Source: Thiotrichaceae bacterium | GTDB taxonomy: Bacteria; Pseudomonadota; Gammaproteobacteria; Thiotrichales; Thiotrichaceae | Direction of reading: 5' to 3' | DNA length: 12,551 bases | NCBI GenBank assembly: GCA_027009095.1 | Contig: JALVDG010000148.1 | Coordinates: 1 to 12,551 of the forward strand | Part shown: positions 6,953 through 12,551 of the stretch, piece after piece | Layout: every line of letters begins with the position of its first letter | Numbering within the stretch: position 1 is the stretch's first letter | Notes under the pieces: generated by a model | The model's database searches: none | The model's input: only the letters and a program-made list of their open reading frames with translations | What the model was told of the DNA's origin: nothing | Program-made: the position numbers and the translations under genes

Positions 6953-6993
6953 AGATTATTAATATGTTCTAATTTACAAGGGGTAATATACTT

Positions 6994-7338
6994 ATGTTTG
7001 GAGTTCGCGAGACGGATGCCGCAGGCTTAAAAGAAATGATCGATAATGATACTGAGAACAAAATTCGTCTAATTGATGTACGCTCTCAGGCAGAATTTGC
7101 ACAAGGAATTATCGAAGGAGCTGAATTTGTTCCTTTGCATACTCTTCCTATGAAACTTAATGAGTTCTCACAAGATGATAATATCGTATTTTATTGTCGC
7201 AGTGGTGCACGTTCAGCGCAGGCTTGTATGTACTTAGCTCAAAATACAAACTTGGAAGCCACTAATTTACGTGGAGGTATTATTGGTTGGTATCAAGCAG
7301 GGTTCGATATTGTACGACCCGATACAGTACAAGCTTAA
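6994..7338 (+). CDS. Single-domain rhodanese-like sulfurtransferase
   Basis: A 114-residue cytoplasmic protein with one rhodanese domain and no signal peptide. The domain shows LIDVRSQAEFAQGIIEGAEFVPLHTLP (in 27-53; D28-V-R and the G-I-E-G-A pattern) and the catalytic loop C68-R-S-G-A-R (68-73) in the FYCRSGARS context, followed by LRGGIIGW (92-99). A six-residue active loop with an intact cysteine indicates sulfane-sulfur transfer (persulfide on Cys68) rather than a phosphatase. The donor and acceptor are unknown; GlpE, PspE and sulfur-relay rhodaneses share this form. It has its own promoter, an AAGGGG Shine-Dalgarno ten bases upstream, and long spacers on both sides, so it is probably monocistronic. 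The partial DsrE-like gene at the right edge also belongs to sulfur-carrier chemistry, but no operon connects them. Confidence 0.9.
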   Translation: MFGVRETDAAGLKEMIDNDTENKIRLIDVRSQAEFAQGIIEGAEFVPLHTLPMKLNEFSQDDNIVFYCRSGARSAQACMYLAQNTNLEATNLRGGIIGWYQAGFDIVRPDTVQA

Positions 7339-7344
7339 TTCGAC

Positions 7345-7410
7345 TTTAAACCTGAATCTGTGACTTCGCACGGTACAGCGAATAAGCTATTGATTCATCA
7401 TGGGTTTAAA
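7345..7410. repeat. Palindromic repeat family A, copy 1
   Basis: TGAATCTGTGACTTC (7353-7367) recurs exactly at 10161-10175. In this copy TTTAAACC (7345-7352) pairs with GGTTTAAA (7403-7410), GAATC (7354-7358) with GATTC (7392-7396), and TTCGC (7365-7369) with GCGAA (7378-7382). This is an imperfect cruciform just after the rhodanese stop. It looks like a REP or small MITE-type element and may also end the rhodanese transcript. Confidence 0.5.
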
Positions 7411-7569
7411 AAATACCTGCTTATACTAAAGCATAATTGAGTACAGTAGTGCTCACTAAACCTAAGGGTGAAGCTGAGATTTTTTAAAATCCCGTACTAA
7501 AACCTACAACTTACTCCCCTATTATCCGCATTAAAGTCACTAATTCAGTGATAAAATAATAAAAAATAT

Positions 7570-7603
7570 GTAACTGCTCAGCTTATGCAAGCTGAGTAGT
7601 TAC
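7570..7603. repeat. Palindromic repeat family B, copy 1
   Basis: A 15-bp stem with one G-U pair: GTAACTGCTCAGCTT (7570-7584), a 4-nt loop, and AAGCTGAGTAGTTAC (7589-7603). The right arm read in reverse (GTAACTACTCAGC) recurs at 11301-11313. It lies 50 bp before dnaB. On the minus strand T-rich sequence follows, but there is no minus-strand gene to terminate, so a dispersed repeat is more likely than a terminator. It will be part of the dnaB leader if transcription starts upstream. Confidence 0.55.
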
Positions 7604-7653
7604 AAAAATATATCTATTTCTCATCCTCGCCTCTACAGATAGAATATAGCCTT

Positions 7654-9024
7654 ATGATAGAAGATAATATCGAAGCACTAAAAGTACCGCCCCATTCCAT
7701 TGAAGCAGAACAATCTGTTCTTGGTGGTTTAATGTTGGATAAAAATGCATGGGAGAAAATTGCTGATAGAGTCAGTGAAGAAGATTTTTATCGTTTTGAT
7801 CATCGTCTTATCTTTCGCTCTATTGCAGAACTTGCGGAAGAAAACACTCCATTAGATGTTATCACCTTATCCAACTGGTTAAAGCAACGCGATAATCTTG
7901 AGGATGCAGGTGGGCTTGCTTATCTTGGCACACTCGCGAAAGATACTCCAAGTGCGGCAAATATTCGTGCTTATGCCGATATTGTGCGTGAAAAATCTAT
8001 TTTACGACAGCTTATTTCTGTCGGTACAAGCATTGCAGACTCTGTCTTTAATTCTGCTGAACGTCCCAGCAAAGAACTATTGGATGAAGCAGAACAAAAA
8101 GTATTTAAAATTGCCGAACAAGGTAATCGACAACAAGCTTTTAAGCCTATAAAAGAACTCCTAAACGAAGCATTAAGTAAAATAGATGAGCTCAGTAAAT
8201 CTGATGCTACCATCACAGGAGAGGCAACGGGTTATAGTGAGTTAGATGAGATGACCTCAGGCTTCCAAGCAGGTGATCTGGTGATTGTTGCTGGACGACC
8301 TGCCATGGGAAAAACTACTTTTTCCATGAATATCGCCGAATATGTCGCCCTAAACAAAGGAACTGTCGCTATTTTCAGTATGGAGATGCCTGCTGAACAA
8401 CTTATCTTAAGAATGTTCGCCTCTAATGGACGGGTACCCTTATCTGATATTCGTACAGGTAAAATTCGTGAGGAAGATTGGCCGCGCATTGGCATGTCAG
8501 TTAAAGCATTTTCACAAACTAAACTTTTTATCGATGACTCTGCAGCACTTTCCCCTACTGATATTCGCGCTAAAACACGACGACTTGCACGCGAACACGG
8601 TGGTGTAGGATTAGTTGTCATCGACTATATACAATTAATGCGTTCTGGAGAAAAGGGGGATAACCGAGCCAGCGAGATTTCAGAAATTTCGCGTGCCCTA
8701 AAAGCATTAGCCAAAGAACTGGAATGCCCTGTTATTGCTCTCTCTCAGCTTAATCGTAGTTTAGAGCAACGCCCTAATAAACGACCTATTATGTCAGATT
8801 TACGAGAGTCAGGGGCAATTGAGCAGGATGCCGATATTATTATTTTTATTTATCGTGACGAAGTCTACAACGAAGATAGTCCCGACAAAGGCATAGCAGA
8901 AGTTATTATTGGTAAACAAAGAAATGGTCCCATAGGGACGGTAAGACTCACCTTTACAGGCAAATTTACTCGCTTTGATAACTACGCCCCAGATGTTTAT
9001 TCCCCTGATTTTAACGGTGACTAA
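7654..9024 (+). CDS. dnaB: Replicative DNA helicase DnaB
   Basis: The hexameric 5'-3' helicase that unwinds the replication fork and recruits primase. At 456 residues it is slightly shorter than the E. coli protein (471). The N-terminal primase-binding domain begins LKVPPHSIEAEQSVLGG (9-25). A linker around 155-185 leads to the RecA-like motor: Walker A GRPAMGKT (214-221), the catalytic-glutamate segment FSMEM (241-245), Walker B VVIDYIQLM (321-329), IALSQLNRSLE (361-371), SDLRESGAIEQDAD (381-394) and the arginine-finger region GKQRNGP (420-426). No intein or insertion interrupts it. There is no clear Shine-Dalgarno at the ATG, though the N terminus fits the family. alr starts on the base after the stop codon, the common gammaproteobacterial dnaB-alr order. 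The gene upstream is a rhodanese rather than rplI. Confidence 0.98.
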   Translation: MIEDNIEALKVPPHSIEAEQSVLGGLMLDKNAWEKIADRVSEEDFYRFDHRLIFRSIAELAEENTPLDVITLSNWLKQRDNLEDAGGLAYLGTLAKDTPSAANIRAYADIVREKSILRQLISVGTSIADSVFNSAERPSKELLDEAEQKVFKIAEQGNRQQAFKPIKELLNEALSKIDELSKSDATITGEATGYSELDEMTSGFQAGDLVIVAGRPAMGKTTFSMNIAEYVALNKGTVAIFSMEMPAEQLILRMFASNGRVPLSDIRTGKIREEDWPRIGMSVKAFSQTKLFIDDSAALSPTDIRAKTRRLAREHGGVGLVVIDYIQLMRSGEKGDNRASEISEISRALKALAKELECPVIALSQLNRSLEQRPNKRPIMSDLRESGAIEQDADIIIFIYRDEVYNEDSPDKGIAEVIIGKQRNGPIGTVRLTFTGKFTRFDNYAPDVYSPDFNGD

Positions 9025-10095
9025 ATGAGACGCTCTGCACGGGTAACTATTCATCCTCAAGCCTTACGACATAATTTACAACAAGCTAAACTCGCAGCAC
9101 CACACGCAAAAGCATTAGCCGTTATTAAAGCCAATGCTTATGGACATGGCATGCTTGAAGTTGCTAATATTTTAACCGATGCGGATGGTTACGCTGTATC
9201 CTGTATTCCAGAGGCACAAACACTGCGAGAATCAGGTACTCAACACCCGATTCTTGTACTGCAAGGTCATCAAAATCAAAGTGATTTATTGATTGCTAGC
9301 AAACTAGATTTACGCCTTGTGATCCATAGCAAAGATCAATTAGCTTTTTTTGATCAAATCCAAATTCAGCCAATAAAGGTTGCGCTAAAAATCGATACTG
9401 GCATGCATCGGCTTGGTATTAAGCCTCAAGACACTCACTCACTTTATACGCTCTTACAAAATCATCCTAATATTGATCCTGATATTTGGCTAATGACGCA
9501 TTTATCCTGTGCGGATGAGCTAGAAAATAACTATACCAATATTCAGCTAGAGACTTTTAAACAGTGCAGTGCTCAACTATCTGCACCTAAAAGTATTGCT
9601 AATTCTGCTGGTATTTTGGCTTGGTCTGCCAGTCACTCTCAGTGGATACGCCCTGGCATTATGCTTTATGGGTCGTCGCCTTTTAGGCATCAAAAAAAAG
9701 ATCAAAATAAATATAATTTACAAGCTGCTATGACACTCAGTGCCCCACTAATAGCAATTCATCAATTTAAAAAAGGCGAACCTATTGGCTATGGTGCTAG
9801 CTTCCTGTGTCCTCATGATATGCAAGTGGGTATTGTCGCTTGTGGTTATGCTGATGGTTACCCTCGTCATGCAGAAACAGGCACCCCCGTCAATATTAAT
9901 AGGCAAGAAGCCTATACTGTAGGTCGTGTATCAATGGACATGATTGCAATTAGCCTACATAATATTTCAGCAAAAGTGGGCGATCTTGTGGAGTTATGGG
10001 GAACAAAAGTTAGCGTTGACCGCGTAGCACATCATGCTGAAACGATTAGCTATGAGCTATTATGCAATGCGGGAAATAACTGCACTCGAAACTAA
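9025..10095 (+). CDS. alr: Alanine racemase
   Basis: A PLP-dependent enzyme converting L-alanine to D-alanine for peptidoglycan. At 356 residues it matches E. coli Alr (359). The PLP lysine is K35 in AVIKANAYGHG, and the second catalytic base is Y256 in EPIGYGASF. R209 in WIRPGIMLYG contacts the cofactor ring nitrogen region, and VSMDMIAI (302-309) is the C-terminal domain motif near the active-site entrance. THLSCADE (158-165) and NSAGILAW (193-200) are further PLP-barrel signatures. The ATG follows the dnaB stop with no intervening base; GGTGA inside the dnaB end is a weak Shine-Dalgarno four bases away, so translation is likely coupled to dnaB. The protein ends shortly after ISYELLCNAG, the usual C terminus. 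Confidence 0.97.
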   Translation: MRRSARVTIHPQALRHNLQQAKLAAPHAKALAVIKANAYGHGMLEVANILTDADGYAVSCIPEAQTLRESGTQHPILVLQGHQNQSDLLIASKLDLRLVIHSKDQLAFFDQIQIQPIKVALKIDTGMHRLGIKPQDTHSLYTLLQNHPNIDPDIWLMTHLSCADELENNYTNIQLETFKQCSAQLSAPKSIANSAGILAWSASHSQWIRPGIMLYGSSPFRHQKKDQNKYNLQAAMTLSAPLIAIHQFKKGEPIGYGASFLCPHDMQVGIVACGYADGYPRHAETGTPVNINRQEAYTVGRVSMDMIAISLHNISAKVGDLVELWGTKVSVDRVAHHAETISYELLCNAGNNCTRN

Positions 10096-10160
10096 CAAAC
10101 AACAACTCTGGAACTAATTCTAAGCTTCCAAGTCTACTTTTTGCTGTGTTTATTTCTACT

Positions 10161-10203
10161 TGAATCTGTGACTTCACTGTGCCGTAGTAAAGTCATGGAT
10201 TCG
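10161..10203. repeat. Palindromic repeat family A, copy 2
   Basis: GAATCTGTGACTTCAC (10162-10177) pairs with GTAAAGTCATGGATTC (10187-10202) over 16 positions, 13 Watson-Crick plus two G-U and one mismatch, around a 9-nt loop. TGAATCTGTGACTTC is identical to 7353-7367. It sits between alr and the lipoprotein gene and lacks a U-tract, which argues for a dispersed palindrome rather than a dedicated terminator. Confidence 0.55.
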
Positions 10204-10259
10204 GGTTCTATATACATAAAATTTCATTCAATAACAAAAAATACAAATAGGTATTTACT

Positions 10260-10751
10260 ATGAAAACGCTATTTTCAAAATCACTTATGGTTGCGACTCT
10301 CTCTTCAACACTCGTTTTAGCAGGCTGTGGAGGCGGATCTGCAATGAGCAATGAGCAACTTAATACCGTTGTTGGTTCAGTTGTCGGCGGAGTAATCGGA
10401 CATCAATTTGGCAAGGGTGATGGACGTACAGTAATGACAATTGTAGGCACTGTTTTAGGCGGTTATATTGGTGGACAAATGGGTCGTAATATGAATGCTT
10501 ATGATCAACGAAAAGTGTCAGATACACTAGATAATGCACCTAATTACCAAAAAGTAAGCTGGGATAATAATGAAACTAACTCTGAATATAGCTTTACGCC
10601 AATAAATAGCTATGAAGCTAATGTAAATGGTCAGCGTAGCCAGTGCAGAGATTATATATTAGATGTAAGAGATAAGCGTACAGGGCAACCTATGCAGGTA
10701 CAAGGTCGATCTTGTCGCAATGCACAAGGTCAATGGGTTGCTGTAAAATAA
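10260..10751 (+). CDS. Glycine-zipper 17 kDa surface antigen-like lipoprotein
   Basis: A 163-residue lipoprotein. The signal peptide has a basic start (MKTLFSK), a hydrophobic core and a lipobox LAGC with the lipidated cysteine at C23. There is no aspartate at +2, so outer-membrane sorting by Lol is expected. Residues 36-78 form two glycine-zipper membrane-like segments (VVGSVVGGVIGHQFG and IVGTVLGGYIGGQMG), the hallmark of the Rickettsia 17 kDa antigen family. A C-terminal globular part carries two cysteines, C129 (QCRDY) and C152 (GRSCRNAQGQW), which could pair as a disulfide in the periplasm. This arrangement matches the RT0821/Lpp0805-like surface protein group, whose precise role is unknown; envelope integrity is often proposed. 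It follows alr after 164 bp and ends at a strong bidirectional terminator, so it is probably monocistronic. Confidence 0.88.
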   Translation: MKTLFSKSLMVATLSSTLVLAGCGGGSAMSNEQLNTVVGSVVGGVIGHQFGKGDGRTVMTIVGTVLGGYIGGQMGRNMNAYDQRKVSDTLDNAPNYQKVSWDNNETNSEYSFTPINSYEANVNGQRSQCRDYILDVRDKRTGQPMQVQGRSCRNAQGQWVAVK

Positions 10752-10771
10752 AAAAATACTTTTTCAAAAAT

Positions 10772-10803
10772 AAAAAAACTCCAATTTTATATTGGGGTTT
10801 TTT
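10772..10803. terminator. Bidirectional intrinsic terminator between the lipoprotein gene and moaE
   Basis: ACTCCAAT (10778-10785), loop TTTAT, and ATTGGGGT (10791-10798) form an 8-bp stem with one G-U pair. It is flanked by seven A on the left and six T on the right, so it can end transcription of the lipoprotein gene on the plus strand and of moaE on the minus strand. Confidence 0.9.
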
Positions 10804-10814
10804 GTGGTGAATTA

Positions 10815-11261
10815 CTAATAACCCTTTGTATTTTTCTCGACCCACCGCTCGCTTCCATCAACAAGTCTCTCCTTCTTCCAAAATGGCACTTGGCTTTTCA
10901 GCTCTTCCATTAAAAAGCGACAAGCTTCAAAAGCATCTTTACGATGAGATGACCATACCGCAACTAAAACAATAGTGTCTGCGGGATAAATATATCCCAC
11001 CCGATGAATAATTAGTGTATTAAGTAAAGACCACTTTTTATTCGCAGATGCAATAATTTCTGATAGTTTTTCCTCTGTCATCATAGGATGATGCTCTAAA
11101 AACAATCTATCCACATCATCCCCTTCATTAAAATCACGCATTGTGCCTACAAACGTTGCCGTAGCACCATAGTGACTTTTTCCTTCCATACTTTCTCTTT
11201 CGTAATTAGCAATAGCTTGCCAAGGGTTGAGTGTATTTTCCTGAATAATAATTTGATGCAT
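10815..11261 (-). CDS. moaE: Molybdopterin synthase catalytic subunit MoaE
   Basis: With MoaD, MoaE converts cyclic pyranopterin monophosphate to molybdopterin by inserting two sulfurs. From this start the protein has 148 residues, close to the usual 150. Signatures are FVGTMRDFNEG (37-47), LEHHPMM (55-61), HRVGYI (86-91), VWSSHRKDAFEACRFLMEELK (in 102-122) and VPFWKKE (125-131); the lysines of the last two motifs correspond to the catalytic lysines known from E. coli MoaE. The frame is open for ten further codons to an ATG at 11291, but neither site has a good Shine-Dalgarno; the shorter form was preferred because it starts with the family-like short strand before the core. moaD, moaA and moaC are not adjacent, so the partner must be encoded elsewhere. 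The start is uncertain, the identity firm. Confidence 0.93.
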   Translation of the reverse strand: MHQIIIQENTLNPWQAIANYERESMEGKSHYGATATFVGTMRDFNEGDDVDRLFLEHHPMMTEEKLSEIIASANKKWSLLNTLIIHRVGYIYPADTIVLVAVWSSHRKDAFEACRFLMEELKSQVPFWKKERLVDGSERWVEKNTKGY

Positions 11262-11300
11262 ATAATTTCTATGAAAAAATAAACAATTCATGAAGTTAAT

Positions 11301-11319
11301 TGTAACTACTCAGCAGTTA
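11301..11319. repeat. Palindromic repeat family B, copy 2 (shortened)
   Basis: GTAACTACTCAGC (11301-11313) is identical to the reverse of the right arm of the 7570-7603 hairpin. It is followed at once by AGTTAC (11314-11319), giving a small GTAACT/AGTTAC hairpin. It appears to be the same palindrome with the middle lost. It lies 40 bp upstream of the chosen moaE start and just upstream of the alternative start. Confidence 0.45.
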
Positions 11320-11363
11320 CTTAGTTTTATTTATTCTCTGCGATTGCTTGTTGGATAACAGGC

Positions 11364-11391
11364 AAAAAAAATCCCATCATATAGATAGGAT
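11364..11391 (-). terminator. Intrinsic terminator of the rpmB-rpmG transcript
   Basis: On the minus strand an 8-bp stem (ATCCTATC with GATGGGAT, one G-U pair) and a 5-nt loop are followed by eight T. It lies about 200 bp beyond the rpmG stop. No other minus-strand gene lies between, so the rpmBG message would carry an unusually long, highly structured 3' untranslated region. Confidence 0.85.
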
Positions 11392-11414
11392 CTTTAACTC
11401 TTAAAGTACTAAGT

Positions 11415-11571
11415 ACATCGACCACTCTAAAGTGTCTGCGTTAGATATTTTTCCTGTCCCTCTACCATTAGTTGTTATACTTTTCGTGAAGGGACAACCG
11501 CTCTCTGCTACGTGCGCCTAGGCACGAAGACAGACAGGACAACTAGGTAAACACTTTGAACTGGTTGATGT
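11415..11571. repeat. 157-bp nested inverted repeat between rpmG and its terminator
   Basis: The ends (11415-11435 and 11551-11571) are inverted copies matching at 17 of 21 positions (ACATC.ACCA...AAAGTGT). Further in, TCCTGTC (11452-11458) pairs with GACAGGA (11533-11539) and TTCGTG (11483-11488) with CACGAA (11523-11528), with a terminal CGTGC/GCACG stem inside. Together these give one long interrupted hairpin. No open frame crosses it and no target duplication is evident. It may be a MITE or a structured RNA, possibly a small RNA released from the rpmBG 3' end at the terminator at 11364. Confidence 0.5.
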
Positions 11572-11587
11572 GCTAGATAAATCAGTA

Positions 11588-11743
11588 TTATTTGATTTTT
11601 GCTTCTTTAAAAATGACATGCTTACGAACAACAGGATCGTACTTTTTAAGTTCTAACTTTTCAGTCATAGTACGTTTGTTCTTAGTTGTTGTATAGTAGT
11701 ACCCAGTACCAGCACTTGATACTAATTTTATTTTATCACGCAT
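11588..11743 (-). CDS. rpmG: 50S ribosomal protein L33
   Basis: A 51-residue basic protein of the large ribosomal subunit near the E site. The start [20 protein letters not shown] and end [16 protein letters not shown] are typical of proteobacterial L33. The zinc-binding cysteine pairs seen in some L33 forms are absent, so this is the cysteine-free type, which needs no zinc. The ATG has an AAGGAG Shine-Dalgarno just upstream and lies 30 bp after the rpmB stop, so the two are co-transcribed, as is usual in Gammaproteobacteria. A long structured 3' region leads to the terminator at 11364-11391. Confidence 0.98.
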   Translation of the reverse strand: MRDKIKLVSSAGTGYYYTTTKNKRTMTEKLELKKYDPVVRKHVIFKEAKIK

Positions 11744-11773
11744 GATAACTCCTTGAGACCAATCGGTCGATCA

Positions 11774-12010
11774 TTATACTTTTTCACCACGCTTACGTAT
11801 ATCAGCTAAGACGGTATCAATACCTTTCTTATCGATAATACGCATACCTTTAGCGGTAAGACGTAGTTTTACCCAGCGGTTCTCGCTCTCAACCCAAAAA
11901 CGATGAGTGTGAAGGTTTGGTAAAAAACGACGTTTAGTCCTGTTCTTAGCGTGTGATACATTATTTCCTACTACAGGACGCTTACCTGTTACTTGGCATA
12001 CACGAGCCAT
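11774..12010 (-). CDS. rpmB: 50S ribosomal protein L28
   Basis: A 78-residue protein, the same length as E. coli L28. It starts [20 protein letters not shown] and continues with [12 protein letters not shown] and KWV-type strands ([21 protein letters not shown]) characteristic of L28, an early-assembling large-subunit protein. An in-frame ATG two codons upstream (12016) sits only one base after GGAG; the ATG at 12010 lies seven bases from it and gives the family N terminus, so it is chosen. It is first in the rpmB-rpmG operon. Two TATAAT-like -10 sequences occur upstream (reverse of 12071-12076 and 12080-12085), but without convincing -35 boxes. The nearest gene upstream on the same strand is the DsrE-like one, separated by a MITE and a terminator. 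Confidence 0.98.
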   Translation of the reverse strand: MARVCQVTGKRPVVGNNVSHAKNRTKRRFLPNLHTHRFWVESENRWVKLRLTAKGMRIIDKKGIDTVLADIRKRGEKV

Positions 12011-12149
12011 GACCATTCTCCAAATATATTCTTACACTAGCAAGCCTGCTGAAATTATTTACCTTTCTCCATTATAGAGATTATATTTTCAGCTAGCCGA
12101 AAACCGCGTGATTCTACACTAATTACCTCTATATCAGCAAGAGATATTT

Positions 12150-12332
12150 ACCTCACAGGTAGGGCAATCGCACTTAAATTTAGTTGACTTTAATGAACAT
12201 TTTAAAATCAGCAAGTTACAAGGTTCGCAATTTTGCGAATAAATATAATTCACGAATTTTAAAATTATGTGAATTGTAAGTAGTTGATTTTGCAAGCCAC
12301 TAATTTAAGTGTGGTTGCCCTAACCTCACAGG
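12150..12332. mobile_element. 163-bp MITE with 10-bp target duplication
   Basis: The element spans 12160-12322. Its termini are inverted repeats matching at 19 of 21 positions, starting TAGGGCAA and ending TTGCCCTA. A perfect 10-bp direct repeat ACCTCACAGG flanks it (12150-12159 and 12323-12332), as expected of a target site duplication. It encodes nothing. Inside are a perfect 16-bp palindrome TTCGCAATTTTGCGAA (12224-12239) and an AATTCAC/GTGAATT pair (12247-12253, 12269-12275). The duplication length resembles that of IS4-type elements, but the parent transposase is not in the window. The intact duplication implies a fairly recent insertion. Confidence 0.85.
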
Positions 12333-12366
12333 CGGGTTAGATCACTATTCTTTTATTTGTCAGTAG

Positions 12367-12392
12367 AAAAGCCGAGCATTTTACTACTCGGC
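12367..12392 (-). terminator. Intrinsic terminator of the DsrE-like gene
   Basis: On the minus strand GCCGAG and CTCGGC form a 6-bp GC-rich stem around a 10-nt loop, extended by A-U and G-U pairs and followed by TTTT. It lies 33 bp past the stop of the DsrE-like gene and isolates it from the downstream MITE and rpmB. Confidence 0.8.
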
Positions 12393-12425
12393 CTTCTTTA
12401 TCAACACAAATTATTTTGTAACAAT

Positions 12426-12551
12426 CTATATATAGAGACAGATATCAGAGTCGCCTGCAAATTCGAAGAACGATGCTGCGCCAACGTATTGAACGTCATC
12501 AATAAATTCATTGGTATCCATTTCAAAAAGGTCTACTGTCATTTGACAAGC
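12426..12551 (-). CDS. DsrE/DsrF/DrsH-like family protein, C-terminal part (5' end outside window)
   Basis: The last 41 residues of a protein running off the right edge. The fragment reads ACQMTVDLF near its start, then FIDDVQYVGAASFFEFAG and ends DICLYI. The A-C-x-M-(S/T)-x-D pattern followed by (D/E)-x-V-x-Y-x-G-A-A-S/T-F and a hydrophobic last strand is the C-terminal signature of the DsrE/DsrF/DrsH-like (DsrE2-type) family. These are small proteins that carry or transfer sulfane sulfur, found often with rhodanese and TusA genes in sulfur oxidisers. The cysteine at fragment position 2 would be the conserved one. Whether it is a membrane-linked DsrE2 or a soluble form cannot be told without the N terminus. 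A good terminator follows, so it ends its operon. Confidence 0.8.
   Translation of the reverse strand, partial: ACQMTVDLFEMDTNEFIDDVQYVGAASFFEFAGDSDICLYI

Noticed and set aside
8232..8621. A minus-strand open frame of 129 codons inside dnaB.
   Set aside because: It is antisense to the Walker A to Walker B region of dnaB and shows no domain of its own.
11261..11291. The ten-codon N-terminal extension of moaE.
   Set aside because: It is not excluded, but the extension gives a longer protein than usual and has no better ribosome binding site, so the shorter start was preferred.
11331..11444. A minus-strand open stretch of about 37 codons upstream of moaE, ending in MMGFFLPVIQQAIAENK, first looked like a gene remnant.
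   Set aside because: It runs straight through a strong intrinsic terminator (11364-11391) whose stem and U-tract dictate its sequence, has no Shine-Dalgarno or good start, and matches no family I recognise.
11415..11571. Tested by eye as a tRNA, 4.5S or 6S RNA because of its folding.
   Set aside because: No cloverleaf or TpsiC-like sequence, and none of the conserved 4.5S or 6S segments, could be found on either strand.
12010..12016. The upstream ATG for rpmB, giving an 80-residue protein.
   Set aside because: It is only one base from the Shine-Dalgarno; the ATG at 12010 has proper spacing and gives the 78-residue family form.
1..12551. CRISPR arrays, toxin-antitoxin pairs, phage genes, restriction or other defence systems.
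   Set aside because: No regularly spaced direct repeats and no genes of these families are present; the coding content is housekeeping.

Overview
The window reads as a chromosomal segment of a low-GC gammaproteobacterium. Evidence: zapD next to coaE, dnaB directly followed by alr, rpmB-rpmG, rimK, a proton-translocating transhydrogenase operon and moaE, all with gammaproteobacterial-type sequences. The partial DsrE/DsrF/DrsH-like protein at the right edge and the stand-alone rhodanese fit a sulfur-metabolising lineage, possibly a sulfur oxidiser. That last step is inference; no species is assigned.

Layout. 1-1450 (+): 3' end of rimK, a structured spacer, then a zinc aminoacylase/desuccinylase-like gene. 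1451-1682: two inverted-repeat structures. 1683-3236 (-): coaE then zapD. 3237-3509: divergent spacer. 3510-6306 (+): pntAA-pntAB-pntB, a three-gene membrane transhydrogenase with TAATG overlaps. 6307-6993: an unusually long AT-rich spacer with a terminator-like hairpin, DnaA-box-like sites, further hairpins and a good sigma70-type promoter. 6994-7338 (+): single-domain rhodanese. 7339-7653: spacer with two different palindromic repeats. 7654-10095 (+): dnaB-alr, with no gap between them. 10260-10751 (+): glycine-zipper surface lipoprotein, sharing a bidirectional terminator with the convergent moaE (-). 11292-11587: a terminator and a 157-bp nested inverted repeat. 11588-12010 (-): rpmB-rpmG. 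12011-12425: rpmB upstream region, a 163-bp MITE with a 10-bp target duplication, and a terminator. 12426-12551 (-): 3' end of a DsrE-like gene.

Most genes are housekeeping: replication (dnaB), division (zapD), CoA, peptidoglycan D-alanine (alr), molybdopterin (moaE), translation (rpmB, rpmG, rimK) and NADPH supply (pnt). No clear new multi-gene system is visible. The unusual content lies between the genes: at least two small palindromic repeat families with two copies each, a MITE with intact target duplication, a long structured inverted repeat ahead of the rpmBG terminator, a structured spacer touching a Shine-Dalgarno sequence, and a DnaA-box-bearing AT-rich spacer that could be an origin-like or DnaA-responsive locus.
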